Positions 36,601-42,487 of a DNA stretch of 64,000 bases are shown here, piece after piece. Both the position numbers and the translations under genes were made by a program. Below the pieces are notes generated by a model. That model was not told the DNA's origin. It did not search any database and saw only the letters and a list, made by a program, of their open reading frames with translations. Position 1 is the first letter of the stretch. Each line of letters starts with the position of its first letter. The DNA is from Chania multitudinisentens RB-25 (lineage in GTDB: Bacteria; Pseudomonadota; Gammaproteobacteria; Enterobacterales; Enterobacteriaceae): assembly GCF_000520015.2 (NCBI RefSeq), contig NZ_CP007044.2, positions 1,488,001 to 1,552,000 on the forward strand. Reading direction: 5' to 3'.

Positions 36601-38008
36601 GCAGATTTATCAGACGGCTTATGATAAAGCGTTCAATGAATCGGGCTTTGGAACTGGCGGCCAGGTACAACGAGCGATACAGGCGGCTACGGCGGCGGTT
36701 CAAGGATTGGCCGGAGGGGATATGGCGGCTGCACTGGCTAACGGTGCCGCGCCGTATATCACTAAGCTGATCGCAGATTCGTTGCCGAATGATCCAGCAG
36801 CCCGTACTCTGGCTCATGCCGCAGTTAATGCGGCTCTGTCGGCAGCACAAGGGAACAACGCGTTGGTGAGCGCGGGTGGTGCGGTGACCGGGGAACTCCT
36901 CGGAATGATCGCGGTGAACGCCTACGGCAAGTCAGTTAGTGAACTGAGTGAGTCGGAAAAGCAGACAGTTTCAGCGTTGGCCACGTTGGCAGCAGGGTTG
37001 GCAGGTGGTCTGATAGGCGACAGCATGGCTGATGTTGTGGCAGGGGCCCAGACCGGCAAGACGGTGGTGGAGAATAACTATCTGAGCACGGCGGAGAAGA
37101 GTCGTCAGACGGAGTTGAACCATAAACAGAACCTGACACCACAAGAACAGCAAGAGCGTGATGCTTTGAATCGTAAGGATTTAGAAAGCGATCTTGCAGT
37201 GATGCAGGCTTGCCAAGGTAGCGGTGATGCTTGTCAGGCTGAAAGGGAAAAAGCTCGGGACGCGTTAGATACCTACATCAACCAGACTTACCAGAACCCT
37301 AAAGAGGCTCAAGCAGGTTATCAGCAGATAATGAACTTGCTGAACTCTACAGACCCGAATGCGAAGGAAGTGTTCAACATTCTGGAAGGGTATACGCAGG
37401 CGTTCATGTCGTTTGGGTATACGGAAGAGGAAGCCAAAGCGCGAGCGGGAGCCTATGTTGGTTCAATGTACATCGTGGGTGGTGTGAGTGCTGTAGTCGC
37501 ATCGGGTGCACTGGCGAAGCAGTTTGGGAAGGATGTAGCGTCGGGTGGTAAAAACTCAACGTCGGGGGCGACAAATTCACTTGTTGATAATAGTTCTGGA
37601 AAGGGGACTACAGGGTCTTTAACTGGCTCACAAACTAAACTTCCTCCAAATGCAACACCTGAGAATATACGCTCTTTAGTTAGAGAAAATGAAAGTGCTG
37701 AGATTCTTTCAAAGAATGGTTATCATGTGGAGCAGAATCCAGTTACATCTGGAGTTAAAAACCCTGATTACAAGATCAATGGTGAAATATTCGATAATTA
37801 TGCTCCGAGTTCTAGCAACATCAGAAATATATGGAGAGAAGTAGATAAAAAAGTACAAAAAGGTCAAACAAATAGTGTTGTGATTAATTTAGCTGACTCA
37901 AAAGTGACAGTGGCTGATTTACAAAAGCAATTCAACGATTGGCCCGTTAAAGGGTTAGATAAAGTTATTGTCATAGATCAATCTGGAAAGGCAGCAAGAA
38001 TTAAATAA
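27668..38008 (+). CDS. cdiA: Contact-dependent inhibition toxin CdiA, tRNase-like tip
   Basis: An intact 3446-residue TpsA/filamentous haemagglutinin-like protein that forms a filament on the cell surface and delivers its C-terminus into neighbours on contact. Domains in order: long signal region (1-37), TPS secretion domain (about 38-330, with NANPYGITCDGCGF-type marks), FHA-1 repeats (about 330-1480), a non-repetitive receptor-binding region (about 1490-1950), FHA-2 repeats (about 1950-2750), pretoxin domain and VENN at residues 3134-3137. After residue about 3300 the DNA turns AT-rich. The last 115 residues (ENESAEILSKNGY, NPDYKINGEIFDNYAP, VRNI-like NIRNIWREVDKKV, GQTNSVVINL) resemble the CdiA_C tRNase family (PD-(D/E)xK fold, as in Burkholderia pseudomallei 1026b). 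That target is inferred. The immunity gene follows after 9 bases. Confidence 0.93.
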   Translation: MSQSTDRPLHATQRWLSYTLCAVLVWQPVLPAVASGVNVATGNTKLDQAANGVPVVNIATPNQAGISHNKYNDFNVGKEGLILNNATGQLNQTQLGGLIQNNPNLQAGKEAQGIINEVVTPNRSQLQGYLEVAGKQASVMVANPYGITCDGCGFINTPNATLTTGKPVLGADGKLQALEVTQGAISIQGNGLDASQSDKFALIARATDINAQLHAKDAAITLGANRVDAQGNTTPIIGQGEVPKVAIDTGALGGMYANRIHLVSSETGVGVNLGNLNAREGDITLDANGKLSLNNSLVQGSLNVKATEVALSGNHKAAQDVILNSQGQMVLDNASVKAGRQMAFTGDELALHQATLSATQDIRLNAAGLLRSANSTVQAGTDAQGNLTATQMLAVKAGEQRWLNSQLGAGTVTLEAQQGLILDGGSQLTGLNGVSLQGGTLNLAGKASSGGDFTVQGNSLQSATGSLLSAQRDIHFSFSGSADWQGQLTAGRDLVLQSENLNNAGQLAANRHGQITAKSVSNSGLIQAQGSQKVNVGQLNNNGQLQAAGALTLHADAVNNRGLIGSQQALALTVRDTLDVSGSLYAAGPLEVDAGEFLLAGRVTGVERIALTGNLSAKAGSALLSAGDIRLQGDQFLLSGLLSGDGALTVTGKQLTTGDGAQIQAKDGIVLTVAQDAQLAGVFTTLGDLRFSGAQVESRADMVANNLDWHSDSLIQQGRMQADQHFTLAVKQLHQSGALQAGQTLNLHGEQFTNSGLIGAPQLELAFTRSLDNSGSLVASQGLTLDVPVLNNSGTLAAKTLAVNTQNLDNRGLIQAAANADIETQTLINRLEGRLLAGGILSLYGAQLSNGGKIQAADLNVEMQNWINTGSALGIDSVTAQVAQQLDNSGQLLSQGTIALNAPTLTNSGKVLSESQLTLNAQQLTNNGEVQGNTTRLNANQLTNSGNLIGVKQLLLQLQQDLNNAATGKLLSGGELQVNAAAVSHAGLWQGERIILAAHQLDSTGTLQANQRIQLDLSGNLYSGVGSQIITNGEAAINALALVNQGNWQASHLSLQGNSLHNNGMIAGVNQLQAEINGDITQQASGQILSNGVANLNANLVDNQGRIQAGTLSLQAVELTNGGILLGQEAFSAQLSGVFRNLAAGDLRSQNGLQLNAAGLDNAGTVQSAGATQLVLTSPVLNAGKLVIGGALDLSAPILNNSGWLQAGSISFNGSQLDNTGTLIAAGDSRLTLDIFNNQGTVQGEYLQLNVGSLNNAGTVLATQHMALQARQIENQQYAKLFSAGDLALVSGSLSQFGQLVALGNIALTLNGSFIQQGTLAAGNALSLDANGDITLAGATQGQSLAIHSTGQFTNAGQLRGGNGEVRINAASITQNAGSSLQAGGHVQLLSGSIISNSGFIGTAGNLLLSAVSQLFNNGMLYSGGNMHLLADRITNQYGDILAGDSLWMQRDAAGNANSEIVNASGTIETENGDITLNTAHLLNQRDGLVVDSQTVNLGVGNNIGEAFVSVPIGELDPESYGFYLREWTQQVGSCNGHGACDHIKHKDYYYAPFLDSAIQKFAQTQTRIDVISQGGASRIASGRDLSIFAGSLENNASDILANRNIMLTGGQLSNQSYQAGTSTDYFVYQYFEQIGSLGGGQRNPSFADETLQLPVGKRPINNSIKFTLTGRETVNEDGELYRSVIQAGGAVNANFTSDISNTTLTPNAGSISHTLAKPTLDGLQQPGNVAGTQAQELSGDQSISVGTPAWKDNLQNALGSLGNNTANLADYPLPNGSDGRFVPNPDPNSPYLITTNPKLDGLGQLDNSLFDSLNAMLGLQPGSAPQETDSRYTNQSQFIGSAYFLSRLNLNPDYDYRFLGDAAFDTRYISNAVLHQTGSRYINGVGSDLAQMQYLIDNAAQAQTDLGLQFGVSLTLAQIAQLDKSIVWWEKVTVNGQTVLAPKLYLSNSDTVSLNGSVISGNQVNLNAGSLTNDGSTIQGAERLNIISQGSISNLNGGLLNAAESLQLSAIGDISNIGSTISGNQVALESLDGSIINQTLTRQWEVQGSLGGWLPQNLSLSRTEVGDVGTIRAGDSLSLSAGNNIDLLGAKVTSGGAMALSAGNDINIQANTTYDADKHQGWRSVKESETRSSQGSEISAGGPLEVSAGRDVNVQASQVGSQSDATLVAGRDINLLTHEENTRQKNNGTEQRSNDATRSTVTSGGDLALEAGRDINSQAAAIAADNNVSLSAGRDVNLNTQQTSQYSESKSGKRQQVNEAIRQQGTEIASGGNTTISADRDATLNAAQVQASGDVAVSAGRDITLNSATESDYSFFEETKTKKGFLSKTTTHTVREDYATQEQGSMLSGNNVSLSAGNDLTVKGSAVVGDGQINLQAGNNVEIVAATEEQSSYQLNEKKKSGVFSGGGLGFTIGSSSSRHQVNEDGTTQSQSVSTIGSTGGDVNIVAGGKAHIGGADVIANQNLSVTGDSVQIDPGHDSYRRDEKFEQKQSGLTVALSGPVGSAVNSAVTTAQQAQKETDGRLAALQGTKAALSGAQAVQAGQLVQAQGGDAKSMVGISASLGSQKSSSQQHQEQKTVSGSTLTAGNNLTVNATGKGNSADSGDILIAGSQLKAGGDTTLDAARDVQLLGAANTQKTDGSNSSSGGNIGVSLGVSGPSSGLSVFANGNKSQGNEHGDGTFWSETTVDSGGTLSIHSGRDTTLAGAQASGETVKVDAGRNLTLQSQQDSDNYDAKQTSISGGVSVAVVGSGNSANLSMSRDKLHSNYDSVQEQTGLYAGKGGFDVTVGEHTLLDGAVIASTAEADKNRLDTGTLGFSDIHNQADYKAEHQGGSLSSGGPVGSDLLTNMGGIALSGLGNKGHAEGTTQAAVSGGSVVIRDQANQQQDIADLSRDTDNANDSIGPIFDKEKEQNRLKEAQLIGEIGGQVADIARTQGQIVATKAANEKMKDIKPEDLAAAEAQWKKANPGKEPTSEDISKQIYQTAYDKAFNESGFGTGGQVQRAIQAATAAVQGLAGGDMAAALANGAAPYITKLIADSLPNDPAARTLAHAAVNAALSAAQGNNALVSAGGAVTGELLGMIAVNAYGKSVSELSESEKQTVSALATLAAGLAGGLIGDSMADVVAGAQTGKTVVENNYLSTAEKSRQTELNHKQNLTPQEQQERDALNRKDLESDLAVMQACQGSGDACQAEREKARDALDTYINQTYQNPKEAQAGYQQIMNLLNSTDPNAKEVFNILEGYTQAFMSFGYTEEEAKARAGAYVGSMYIVGGVSAVVASGALAKQFGKDVASGGKNSTSGATNSLVDNSSGKGTTGSLTGSQTKLPPNATPENIRSLVRENESAEILSKNGYHVEQNPVTSGVKNPDYKINGEIFDNYAPSSSNIRNIWREVDKKVQKGQTNSVVINLADSKVTVADLQKQFNDWPVKGLDKVIVIDQSGKAARIK

Positions 38009-38017
38009 GGTAAATAA

Positions 38018-38380
38018 ATGGCAATTGATATTACATGCTATACAATATTAGATGTTGGATTATTACAGGAAAAGTTAGATGTGATTAAATCGCGCTATGA
38101 TTCTGTATTTAATAATTCATATGTAATGTATGATGCTAATGAAATTTTGACTCGCCAACAACTCGAACTAATAGTTGATGTTGTTGAGAAATACCAAAAA
38201 GAAACGGATCTGTTAATATCTGAAGAGTTTGGTCTAAAAGATGCAAAGTCATGCTTTATGATCTCGGTTAATGATAAATATTTTTCTGCAATGAACACTT
38301 CGGAAATGGCTGAATTGTTACGTAAGGAACTTGGAAAAGAAAATATCATTGTATTGCTTGATAATGAAACTTTAATTTAA
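38018..38380 (+). CDS. cdiI: CDI immunity protein CdiI (cognate to tRNase-type tip)
   Basis: A 120-residue acidic cytoplasmic protein without signal or membrane segment. It begins 9 bases after the cdiA stop, with AAGG overlapping that stop. Position, size, AT-rich composition matching the toxin tip, and acidity make it the immunity protein that binds and blocks the CdiA C-terminus. I recognise no domain. Immunity families are highly variable and specific to one toxin. Confidence in the role comes from gene order rather than sequence. Confidence 0.85.
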   Translation: MAIDITCYTILDVGLLQEKLDVIKSRYDSVFNNSYVMYDANEILTRQQLELIVDVVEKYQKETDLLISEEFGLKDAKSCFMISVNDKYFSAMNTSEMAELLRKELGKENIIVLLDNETLI

Positions 38381-38425
38381 AATGTTAGACTTTATCCTCA
38401 TATAACCTGTGAACGATGTTGGAAG

Positions 38426-38453
38426 AGCCTGTACATAAATTTATGTACAGGCT
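38426..38453. other. Perfect 28-base palindrome after cdiI
   Basis: AGCCTGTACATAAA (38426-38439) is followed directly by its exact complement (38440-38453) with no spacer. It lies 46 bases beyond the cdiI stop and 18 bases before the IS256-type end. It may end the cdi transcript (no T-run) or be a protein-binding or transposition-related palindrome. Confidence 0.6.
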
Positions 38454-38470
38454 GGTTGTCTATACTAAAT

Positions 38471-38850
38471 GAGACTGTAATTTAAATTGTGTAATTGCCT
38501 GTTTTTGATATGTTCTTCCTGACAACGGAGACAGGCAAATTATGGACGAAAAGAAACTTAAGGCACTTGCGGCCGAACTGGCTAAAGGCCTTAAAACTGA
38601 AGCTGACCTCAATGCATTTTCTCGCATGCTGACCAAGCTCACCGTCGAAACAGCGTTGAATGCTGAACTGACCGAGCACCTCGGCCATGAGAAAAATGCC
38701 CCCAAAGCAGGCTCGAATACCCGTAATGGTTACTCGTCCAAAACGCTACTCACTGATGATGGCGAGGTCGAGCTGAATACACCCCGTGACCGCGAAAACA
38801 CCTTTGAGCCTCAATTAATCAAGAAAAACCAGACGCGTATCACGCAGATG
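38471..38850 (+). mobile_element. IS256-family insertion sequence, left-end fragment
   Basis: The fragment starts with GAGACTGTAATTTAAATTG at 38471, which looks like an IS256-family terminal repeat. It continues with a leader and the first 103 codons of a Mutator-type transposase, and is cut at 38850 by an IS3-family element. The rest of the IS256 element is not found on the other side of that insertion, so DNA was lost or rearranged after it. Confidence 0.8.
38542..38850 (+). pseudogene. IS256-family transposase, N-terminal remnant
   Basis: The frame from the ATG at 38542 encodes a Mutator/IS256 transposase N-terminus: MDEKKLKALAAELAKGL, LTKLTVETALNAELTEHLGH and the conserved NGYSSKTLLTDDGEVELNTP, then DRENTFEPQLIKKNQTRI. 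A full protein would be about 400 residues with three catalytic acidic residues, none of which remain. The frame is broken where the IS3-family element begins and ends artificially inside it. Confidence 0.88.
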
Positions 38851-38924
38851 TGTAGTCCCCCCTGAATTTAGTCTTACAGTTTAATGGAGTTCTCTGGTTA
38901 AAATGCAACCAATGGAGGCTCATC

Positions 38925-39191
38925 ATGAAGAAAGCGCGTTTCACTGAAACCCAGATCCTGCGGGTACTGAAAGAAGTTGAAGGTGGCCGGCATGTGAAGG
39001 ATGTTTGCCGCGAAAACGGTGTATCGGAAGCCAGCTACTACAACTGGAAATCCAAATATGGCGGTATGGGATCCTCTGATATCAAACGTATGAAAGAGCT
39101 GGAAGAAGAAAATCGGCGGCTAAAACAAATGTATGCATCCCTGAGCTTAGACCATGAAATTCTTAAGGATGTTGTAGCAAAAAAACTTTAA
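38925..39191 (+). CDS. IS3-family transposase OrfA (helix-turn-helix subunit)
   Basis: An 88-residue OrfA: HTH (FTETQILRVLKEVEGGRHVK, then ENGVSEASYYNWKSKYGG) and a leucine-zipper-like tail (MKELEEENRRLKQMYASLSL). It binds the IS ends. A run of seven As followed by C at 39179-39185, just before its stop, is a typical -1 slippage site; orfB is in the -1 frame, so a fused OrfAB transposase would be made by programmed frameshifting. Confidence 0.9.
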   Translation: MKKARFTETQILRVLKEVEGGRHVKDVCRENGVSEASYYNWKSKYGGMGSSDIKRMKELEEENRRLKQMYASLSLDHEILKDVVAKKL

Positions 39192-39193
39192 CG

Positions 39194-40021
39194 GTGCCTG
39201 AAAAGCGTGAGCTGGTGCGTTACGTCATGAGGGAACATCAGACCAGCGAACGACGCGGGTGCCGAATTATAGGGATGAGTCGAAGCCTGTTGCATTACTG
39301 CCCGAACACGGCACGGGATATGCCTGTGATCGAGGCATTACAAAAATTGGCACATCAATATCCGGCCTATGGCTTCGGCCTGATGTTCAATAAGTTACGC
39401 CAGGCAGGACGGTCATGGAATGCAAAACGGGTTTACCGACTCTATCGCCTGTTAAAACTCAACCTCAGGCGCAAAGGGAAAAAACGCTTACCTAACCGGC
39501 ATCCCCAGCCTTTGGCTACTCCACTTAAAATAAACCACTGCTGGTCGGTTGATTTTATGAGTGATGCGTTGCTGGACGGGCGTCGGTTTAGATTATTTAA
39601 CGTCGTCGATGATTTTAATCGAGAAGCGCTGGCCATAGAAGCTGACTTGAATATACCGGCTCATCGTGTTGTTCGTATACTGGAACGACTCAGTGCAGAA
39701 AGAGGTATACGAAGTGATAACGGGCCTGAACTCACAGCAGCAGCGTTAGCCGAATGGGCAGAATGCCACGGAGTGATACTTGATTTTATTCAGCCAGGCA
39801 AACCGATGCAGAACGGATTTATCGAGCGATTTAACAAAACGTTGCGAATAGAGATACTTGATATGTATCTGTTCCGAACGCTTTCGGAAGTGCGAGAATT
39901 AACAGAAAACTGGCGTACAGAATATAACGAGGAACGCCCGCATAGCTCACTTGGCAATGTGCCCCCCGTTATCTATGCGAGGCAAAAACTGAATGGAGAT
40001 CCTCATTGGCGGTGGTACTAA
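39194..40021 (+). CDS. IS3-family transposase OrfB (DDE integrase domain)
   Basis: A 275-residue integrase-like catalytic subunit in the -1 frame relative to orfA. The DDE residues are visible in CWSVDFMSDALLDG (near residue 118), IRSDNGPEL (near 176) and NGFIERFNKTLR (near 211), ending with the usual NEERPHSSLGNVPP. Between the first and second Asp the stretch SAERGIRSDNGP appears about four residues shorter than the usual RGxPxxIRSDNGPE of this group, suggesting a small in-frame deletion that may impair activity. The ORF begins with GTG and is normally expressed as a fusion to OrfA. Confidence 0.88.
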   Translation: MPEKRELVRYVMREHQTSERRGCRIIGMSRSLLHYCPNTARDMPVIEALQKLAHQYPAYGFGLMFNKLRQAGRSWNAKRVYRLYRLLKLNLRRKGKKRLPNRHPQPLATPLKINHCWSVDFMSDALLDGRRFRLFNVVDDFNREALAIEADLNIPAHRVVRILERLSAERGIRSDNGPELTAAALAEWAECHGVILDFIQPGKPMQNGFIERFNKTLRIEILDMYLFRTLSEVRELTENWRTEYNEERPHSSLGNVPPVIYARQKLNGDPHWRWY

Positions 40022-40038
40022 AAACTGGAGGGACTACA

Positions 40039-40283
40039 GCTGAATTAGCCAGAGAACCATCCTTAAAATTGGAGAATAATCTCCTGAAGGTGGTTGTAGA
40101 AGGTTGTGCTATTTTGGTTCAGAGCAATATGGTAACAATTGGTCTGCCAGTATGTTGCCGGACGGTTCTCAGGCATGGGTTCAAACCCGAGGTGATAAGG
40201 TGATTAATGCAGGGGTTAATAATCCACCAAAAACTTACAGTGCAGAAACGGGATTATCATCCTTAAACCGTGAGGTAGTAAAG
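40039..40283 (+). pseudogene. Decayed C-terminus of a CDI/polymorphic toxin (orphan module 1)
   Basis: Directly after the IS right end an open stretch reads LENNLLKVVVEG in one frame, then continues in another frame as CYFGSEQYGNNWSASMLPDG and SQAWVQTRGDKVINAGVNNP, the sort of C-terminal end seen in exchangeable toxin tips. A frameshift lies near 40100. No start or delivery domain remains, because the IS has removed everything upstream. The frame runs without a stop into the small gene at 40284, so the original stop has also been lost. Function cannot have survived. Confidence 0.6.
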
Positions 40284-40484
40284 ATGGAGAATAAAATGCT
40301 TACGGTAGAACAAGCGTACAAAGCGATGTTTTATTTTTTAGAGCATCAATATGAACTAACGAAATCAGATGAAATAGGTGGGTTATTAGGCTTTATGGAT
40401 TGGACGCTCTGGAGTGACTCATCAACTCCTGCTGACCCCGCTATGTGGGAAGATTGGCTTGTGGCTGTCAAGCGAGCACTGTAG
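40284..40484 (+). CDS. Small orphan immunity-like protein (module 1)
   Basis: A 66-residue acidic protein (or 62 from the second ATG at 40296), with GAGG 8 bases before the first ATG. Its sequence (TVEQAYKAMFYFLEHQYEL, SDEIGGLLGFMDWTLWSD, PADPAMWEDWLVAVKRAL) resembles small helical immunity proteins found after CdiA/Rhs toxin tips. It follows the decayed toxin end at 40039 and is itself intact, followed by a good terminator. It may protect against a toxin made by sibling strains. The family name is not known to me. Confidence 0.65.
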   Translation: MENKMLTVEQAYKAMFYFLEHQYELTKSDEIGGLLGFMDWTLWSDSSTPADPAMWEDWLVAVKRAL

Positions 40485-40490
40485 CTATCT

Positions 40491-40517
40491 AACCCCGGAA
40501 AGCCGGGGTTATCTTTT
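40491..40517. terminator. Terminator after orphan immunity gene 1
   Basis: AACCCCGG (40491-40498), loop AAAG, CCGGGGTT (40503-40510), then ATCTTTT. It serves the immunity gene on the plus strand, and its stem lies just beyond the stop of the minus-strand remnant at 40516. Confidence 0.85.
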
Positions 40518-40650
40518 AAGCGCTGAAAACGCCTGTTTCCCACCATTGCAACCGAAATACACCGGGCGCAGCGATGACCTCCAGTAGTTCAGCGTTGGTA
40601 ATGTCGGACTCAATGAGCCAGTCACCGCCGGTAATTACCATGCTAAGGTT
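40516..40650 (-). pseudogene. Short coding remnant, copy 1 (GGDWL peptide)
   Basis: On the minus strand a frame of 44 codons ends with TAA at 40518-40516 and reads VITGGDWLIESDITNAELLE then VIAAPGVFRLQWWE. A diverged copy lies at 42488-42646 in the same orientation: 101 bases (40539-40639 and 42511-42611) align without gaps, with 16 differences by my count. In the first half of the frame most differences are silent third-position changes, so this was a real coding sequence. I do not recognise the parent protein. The upstream part is gone (in-frame stop at 40653-40651). The 270 bases from 40642 to the next gene are AT-rich and empty. Confidence 0.55.
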
Positions 40651-40911
40651 TTATTGGCTGTTTATCCAAAAAATATACTTAGCGGTAATATCTCAATCTT
40701 GCCCAGAAGCATGATATTGGATCTGTACTCTTTCTTTAATGAAACTCTAATATGTATTATTGGGAACTCTAATCATACCCTATTGAATACATCGGTAATG
40801 ATTTTTCCCATCAAAAATATCTTGAAATAGATAGGAGTGTAACTTACACTAACATAGTCAATTTAAAATGAATTTTAATTCTACTCTTGGTTAAGAAAAG
40901 GTATTAATGTA

Positions 40912-41409
40912 ATGGGTTTTTCTAAAAAAATCTGGTTGTTGTTAGTGAGTATTCCTTTATTGATGATTTCAGGATGCTCAATGCTTGGCATAACAAATTA
41001 TACACCTCCCTCTGTTAATGCTTCTAATACGGCTAAGTTACGATTAATCGGTGAGGATTATAAAAGAGCTTTTCCAGGTCCTCATTTTACTATTCATCAA
41101 GGGGAGGAAAATAAAGGCACTATTGAAGCGAAAGTTATAAAAAACATGCCTGATTTTCCTAAGGCCGCGGGTGAAAGCAAACGTTATGAAGATGCTTATT
41201 ATGAAATTCCTATTTACTCTGATGTAATGACGAGGGTGGTTTACACATCAACAGGTTGTACAGTATCTGTTAATTTTATTCCAAAGGCTGGTAAATATTA
41301 TGAGGTTATGGCAAGTTTAAAAGATAAGCTAGGTTACTGTGTATTGTATAAAGCACAATTACAGTATGATGATGAAAATAATCTATACGTACTAGAATCT
41401 ATAAAATAG
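40912..41409 (+). CDS. Predicted lipoprotein, unknown function
   Basis: A 165-residue protein with a lipoprotein signal peptide: basic MGFSKK, hydrophobic core and lipobox MISGC, with the acylated Cys near residue 22. The next residue is Ser, which predicts sorting to the outer membrane by the enteric +2 rule. The mature part is a mixed alpha/beta domain with two further cysteines (near 124 and 142) that could form a disulfide. The gene is AT-rich and stands with another lipoprotein gene 12 bases downstream. Lipoproteins of this kind occur beside CDI or Rhs tips, sometimes as accessory or immunity factors to periplasm-acting toxins; that role is speculation here. Confidence 0.75.
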   Translation: MGFSKKIWLLLVSIPLLMISGCSMLGITNYTPPSVNASNTAKLRLIGEDYKRAFPGPHFTIHQGEENKGTIEAKVIKNMPDFPKAAGESKRYEDAYYEIPIYSDVMTRVVYTSTGCTVSVNFIPKAGKYYEVMASLKDKLGYCVLYKAQLQYDDENNLYVLESIK

Positions 41410-41421
41410 TGAGTATTTCCC

Positions 41422-41769
41422 ATGAGAAAAAGCATCAAATTTATTTTATTTTTTATCGTTCTATTAACTACTGGTTGTGTTGGTAATATAGATAGAACAA
41501 AGGAAGGAACTATTTCTAAATATAGCGAAAAGCAATTAGTAGAAAGTCTTGTTGTTGGAAAGTCAACTAAGCGTGATGTATTGTTGTATTTAGGGCGGCC
41601 AAGTATACCTGAGGATTATAATGGTTCGAATAGCTGGTATTATTTTTCAGAAAAGACCGATCGTCGTCTATACGGGGTTGTTTTCTTAAATCTTGATGAG
41701 AAAATATCCTTATCTCTAGATTTTGATGACAATAAAATTCTCAAAAAAATTAGTTATAAAAAACAATAA
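41422..41769 (+). CDS. Small BamE/SmpA-like lipoprotein
   Basis: A 115-residue predicted lipoprotein with lipobox LLTTGC (Cys near residue 19, followed by Val). The mature part has the SmpA/OmlA (BamE-like) pattern: LVVGKSTKRDVLLYLGRPS near residues 46-64, followed by the aromatic strand SWYYFSEKT. BamE-like domains act in outer-membrane assembly or bind partner proteins; this one is not the housekeeping BamE and lies in AT-rich accessory DNA. It forms a pair with the upstream lipoprotein gene (12-base gap) and is probably cotranscribed with it. Confidence 0.7.
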   Translation: MRKSIKFILFFIVLLTTGCVGNIDRTKEGTISKYSEKQLVESLVVGKSTKRDVLLYLGRPSIPEDYNGSNSWYYFSEKTDRRLYGVVFLNLDEKISLSLDFDDNKILKKISYKKQ

Positions 41770-41905
41770 TTAGATATTTATTTATCATGCTGGAAATACC
41801 TCTTGATTATTGGCGATCTCCTGGGAGGCAATGCCATTGATTAAGGGGTTTTATATCGTTTGGAATATTTATCCGATGTGTATAGCACTGTTCTCTTATA
41901 GCATC

Positions 41906-41937
41906 AGAACCTATAGATAAGTTTGTGTATAGGTTCT
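41906..41937. other. Hairpin after the lipoprotein pair
   Basis: AGAACCTATA (41906-41915) and TATAGGTTCT (41928-41937) form a perfect ten-base stem with a 12-base loop, 137 bases beyond the lipoprotein stop. It has no T-run and could be a weak terminator. The remaining bases from 41770 to the next remnant show no gene. Confidence 0.5.
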
Positions 41938-41989
41938 AGAAGCAAAGTATGAGTTCCCTTAATTCCTGGGCTTAAAGCAATATGTAGAG

Positions 41990-42172
41990 GTTGTGCATAG
42001 TTTTTTCAACAATTCTCTACCGGGAATATTGGTCAAGCTTAGCCCTGATGGGGATATTGTATATTACAATTCTGCTATGAACATATTTGTAGCAAAAGAG
42101 CCGATAACGTTTCTTGGATTATGTTCAAACCTAATTCGGTGGCTCATGGTTATGAAAAAATTTGAGTTATTT
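41990..42172 (+). pseudogene. Decayed C-terminus of a second toxin tip (orphan module 2)
   Basis: One frame reads NNSLPGILVKLSPDGDIVYY followed by NSAMNIFVAKEPIT. After a frameshift near 42110 another frame gives IMFKPNSVAHGYEKI and a stop at 42165. This matches the common C-terminal pattern of exchangeable polymorphic toxins (a PDGxIxxY...NxFxV strand pair followed by TMFKP...HGY). Frame disruption and lack of any upstream delivery domain show it is a relic. It lies directly upstream of the immunity-like gene at 42175. Confidence 0.6.
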
Positions 42173-42174
42173 AA

Positions 42175-42450
42175 ATGCATAGTAAAAATGAGCTTTATGT
42201 CTGTCGAGTTTGTGGAGCTGATCAGTCAGATCCACCTTGGGGTGATGATGGAAAGAATGCGACTTTTAATATATGCGGTTGTTGTGGTGTTGAGTTTGGA
42301 TATGAGGATGCAACGTTAGCAGGGATAAAACGATATAGAGAGAAGTGGCTTACTAACGGGGCTAAATGGAACAGTATAAAATCTAAACCAGAGAATTGGT
42401 TATTAGATGAACAGTTAAAAATGTTCCCAAAGAGTATTTTTAAGTGTTAG
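42175..42450 (+). CDS. Cysteine-rich orphan immunity-like protein (module 2)
   Basis: A 91-residue protein with two CxxC pairs, CRVCG near residue 10 and CGCCGVEFGYED near residue 34, a probable zinc ribbon, followed by a helix IKRYREKWLTNGAKW and ENWLLDEQLK. Small CPCC-type proteins with this layout are frequent next to polymorphic toxin genes and are thought to be immunity proteins. It is intact and sits behind the decayed toxin end at 41990. The start ATG has only a weak ribosome site, perhaps because it was once translationally coupled to the toxin gene. Confidence 0.65.
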   Translation: MHSKNELYVCRVCGADQSDPPWGDDGKNATFNICGCCGVEFGYEDATLAGIKRYREKWLTNGAKWNSIKSKPENWLLDEQLKMFPKSIFKC

Positions 42451-42487
42451 ATAAAATGCCACGGCCAACTGGCCGGGATTCCTGCAT

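Larger units (their letters stand above)
38851..40038 (+). mobile_element. IS3-family insertion sequence (IS407-like group), 1188 bp
   Basis: Both ends are visible: the left end begins TGTAGTCCC at 38851 and the right end finishes in GGGACTACA at 40038. The two 21-base ends match at 16 or so positions and then run into TTTAG/CTAAA. Inside are overlapping-frame orfA and orfB. The four bases outside each end (GATG and GCTG) do not match, and the two flanks are unrelated, so there is no target duplication and the insertion was followed by deletion or recombination. Confidence 0.88.

Noticed and set aside
27668..37000. Periodic repeats in cdiA considered as a CRISPR or tandem DNA array
   Set aside because: The repeats are degenerate protein-level haemagglutinin repeats within one long open frame. 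There are no identical short repeats with spacers.
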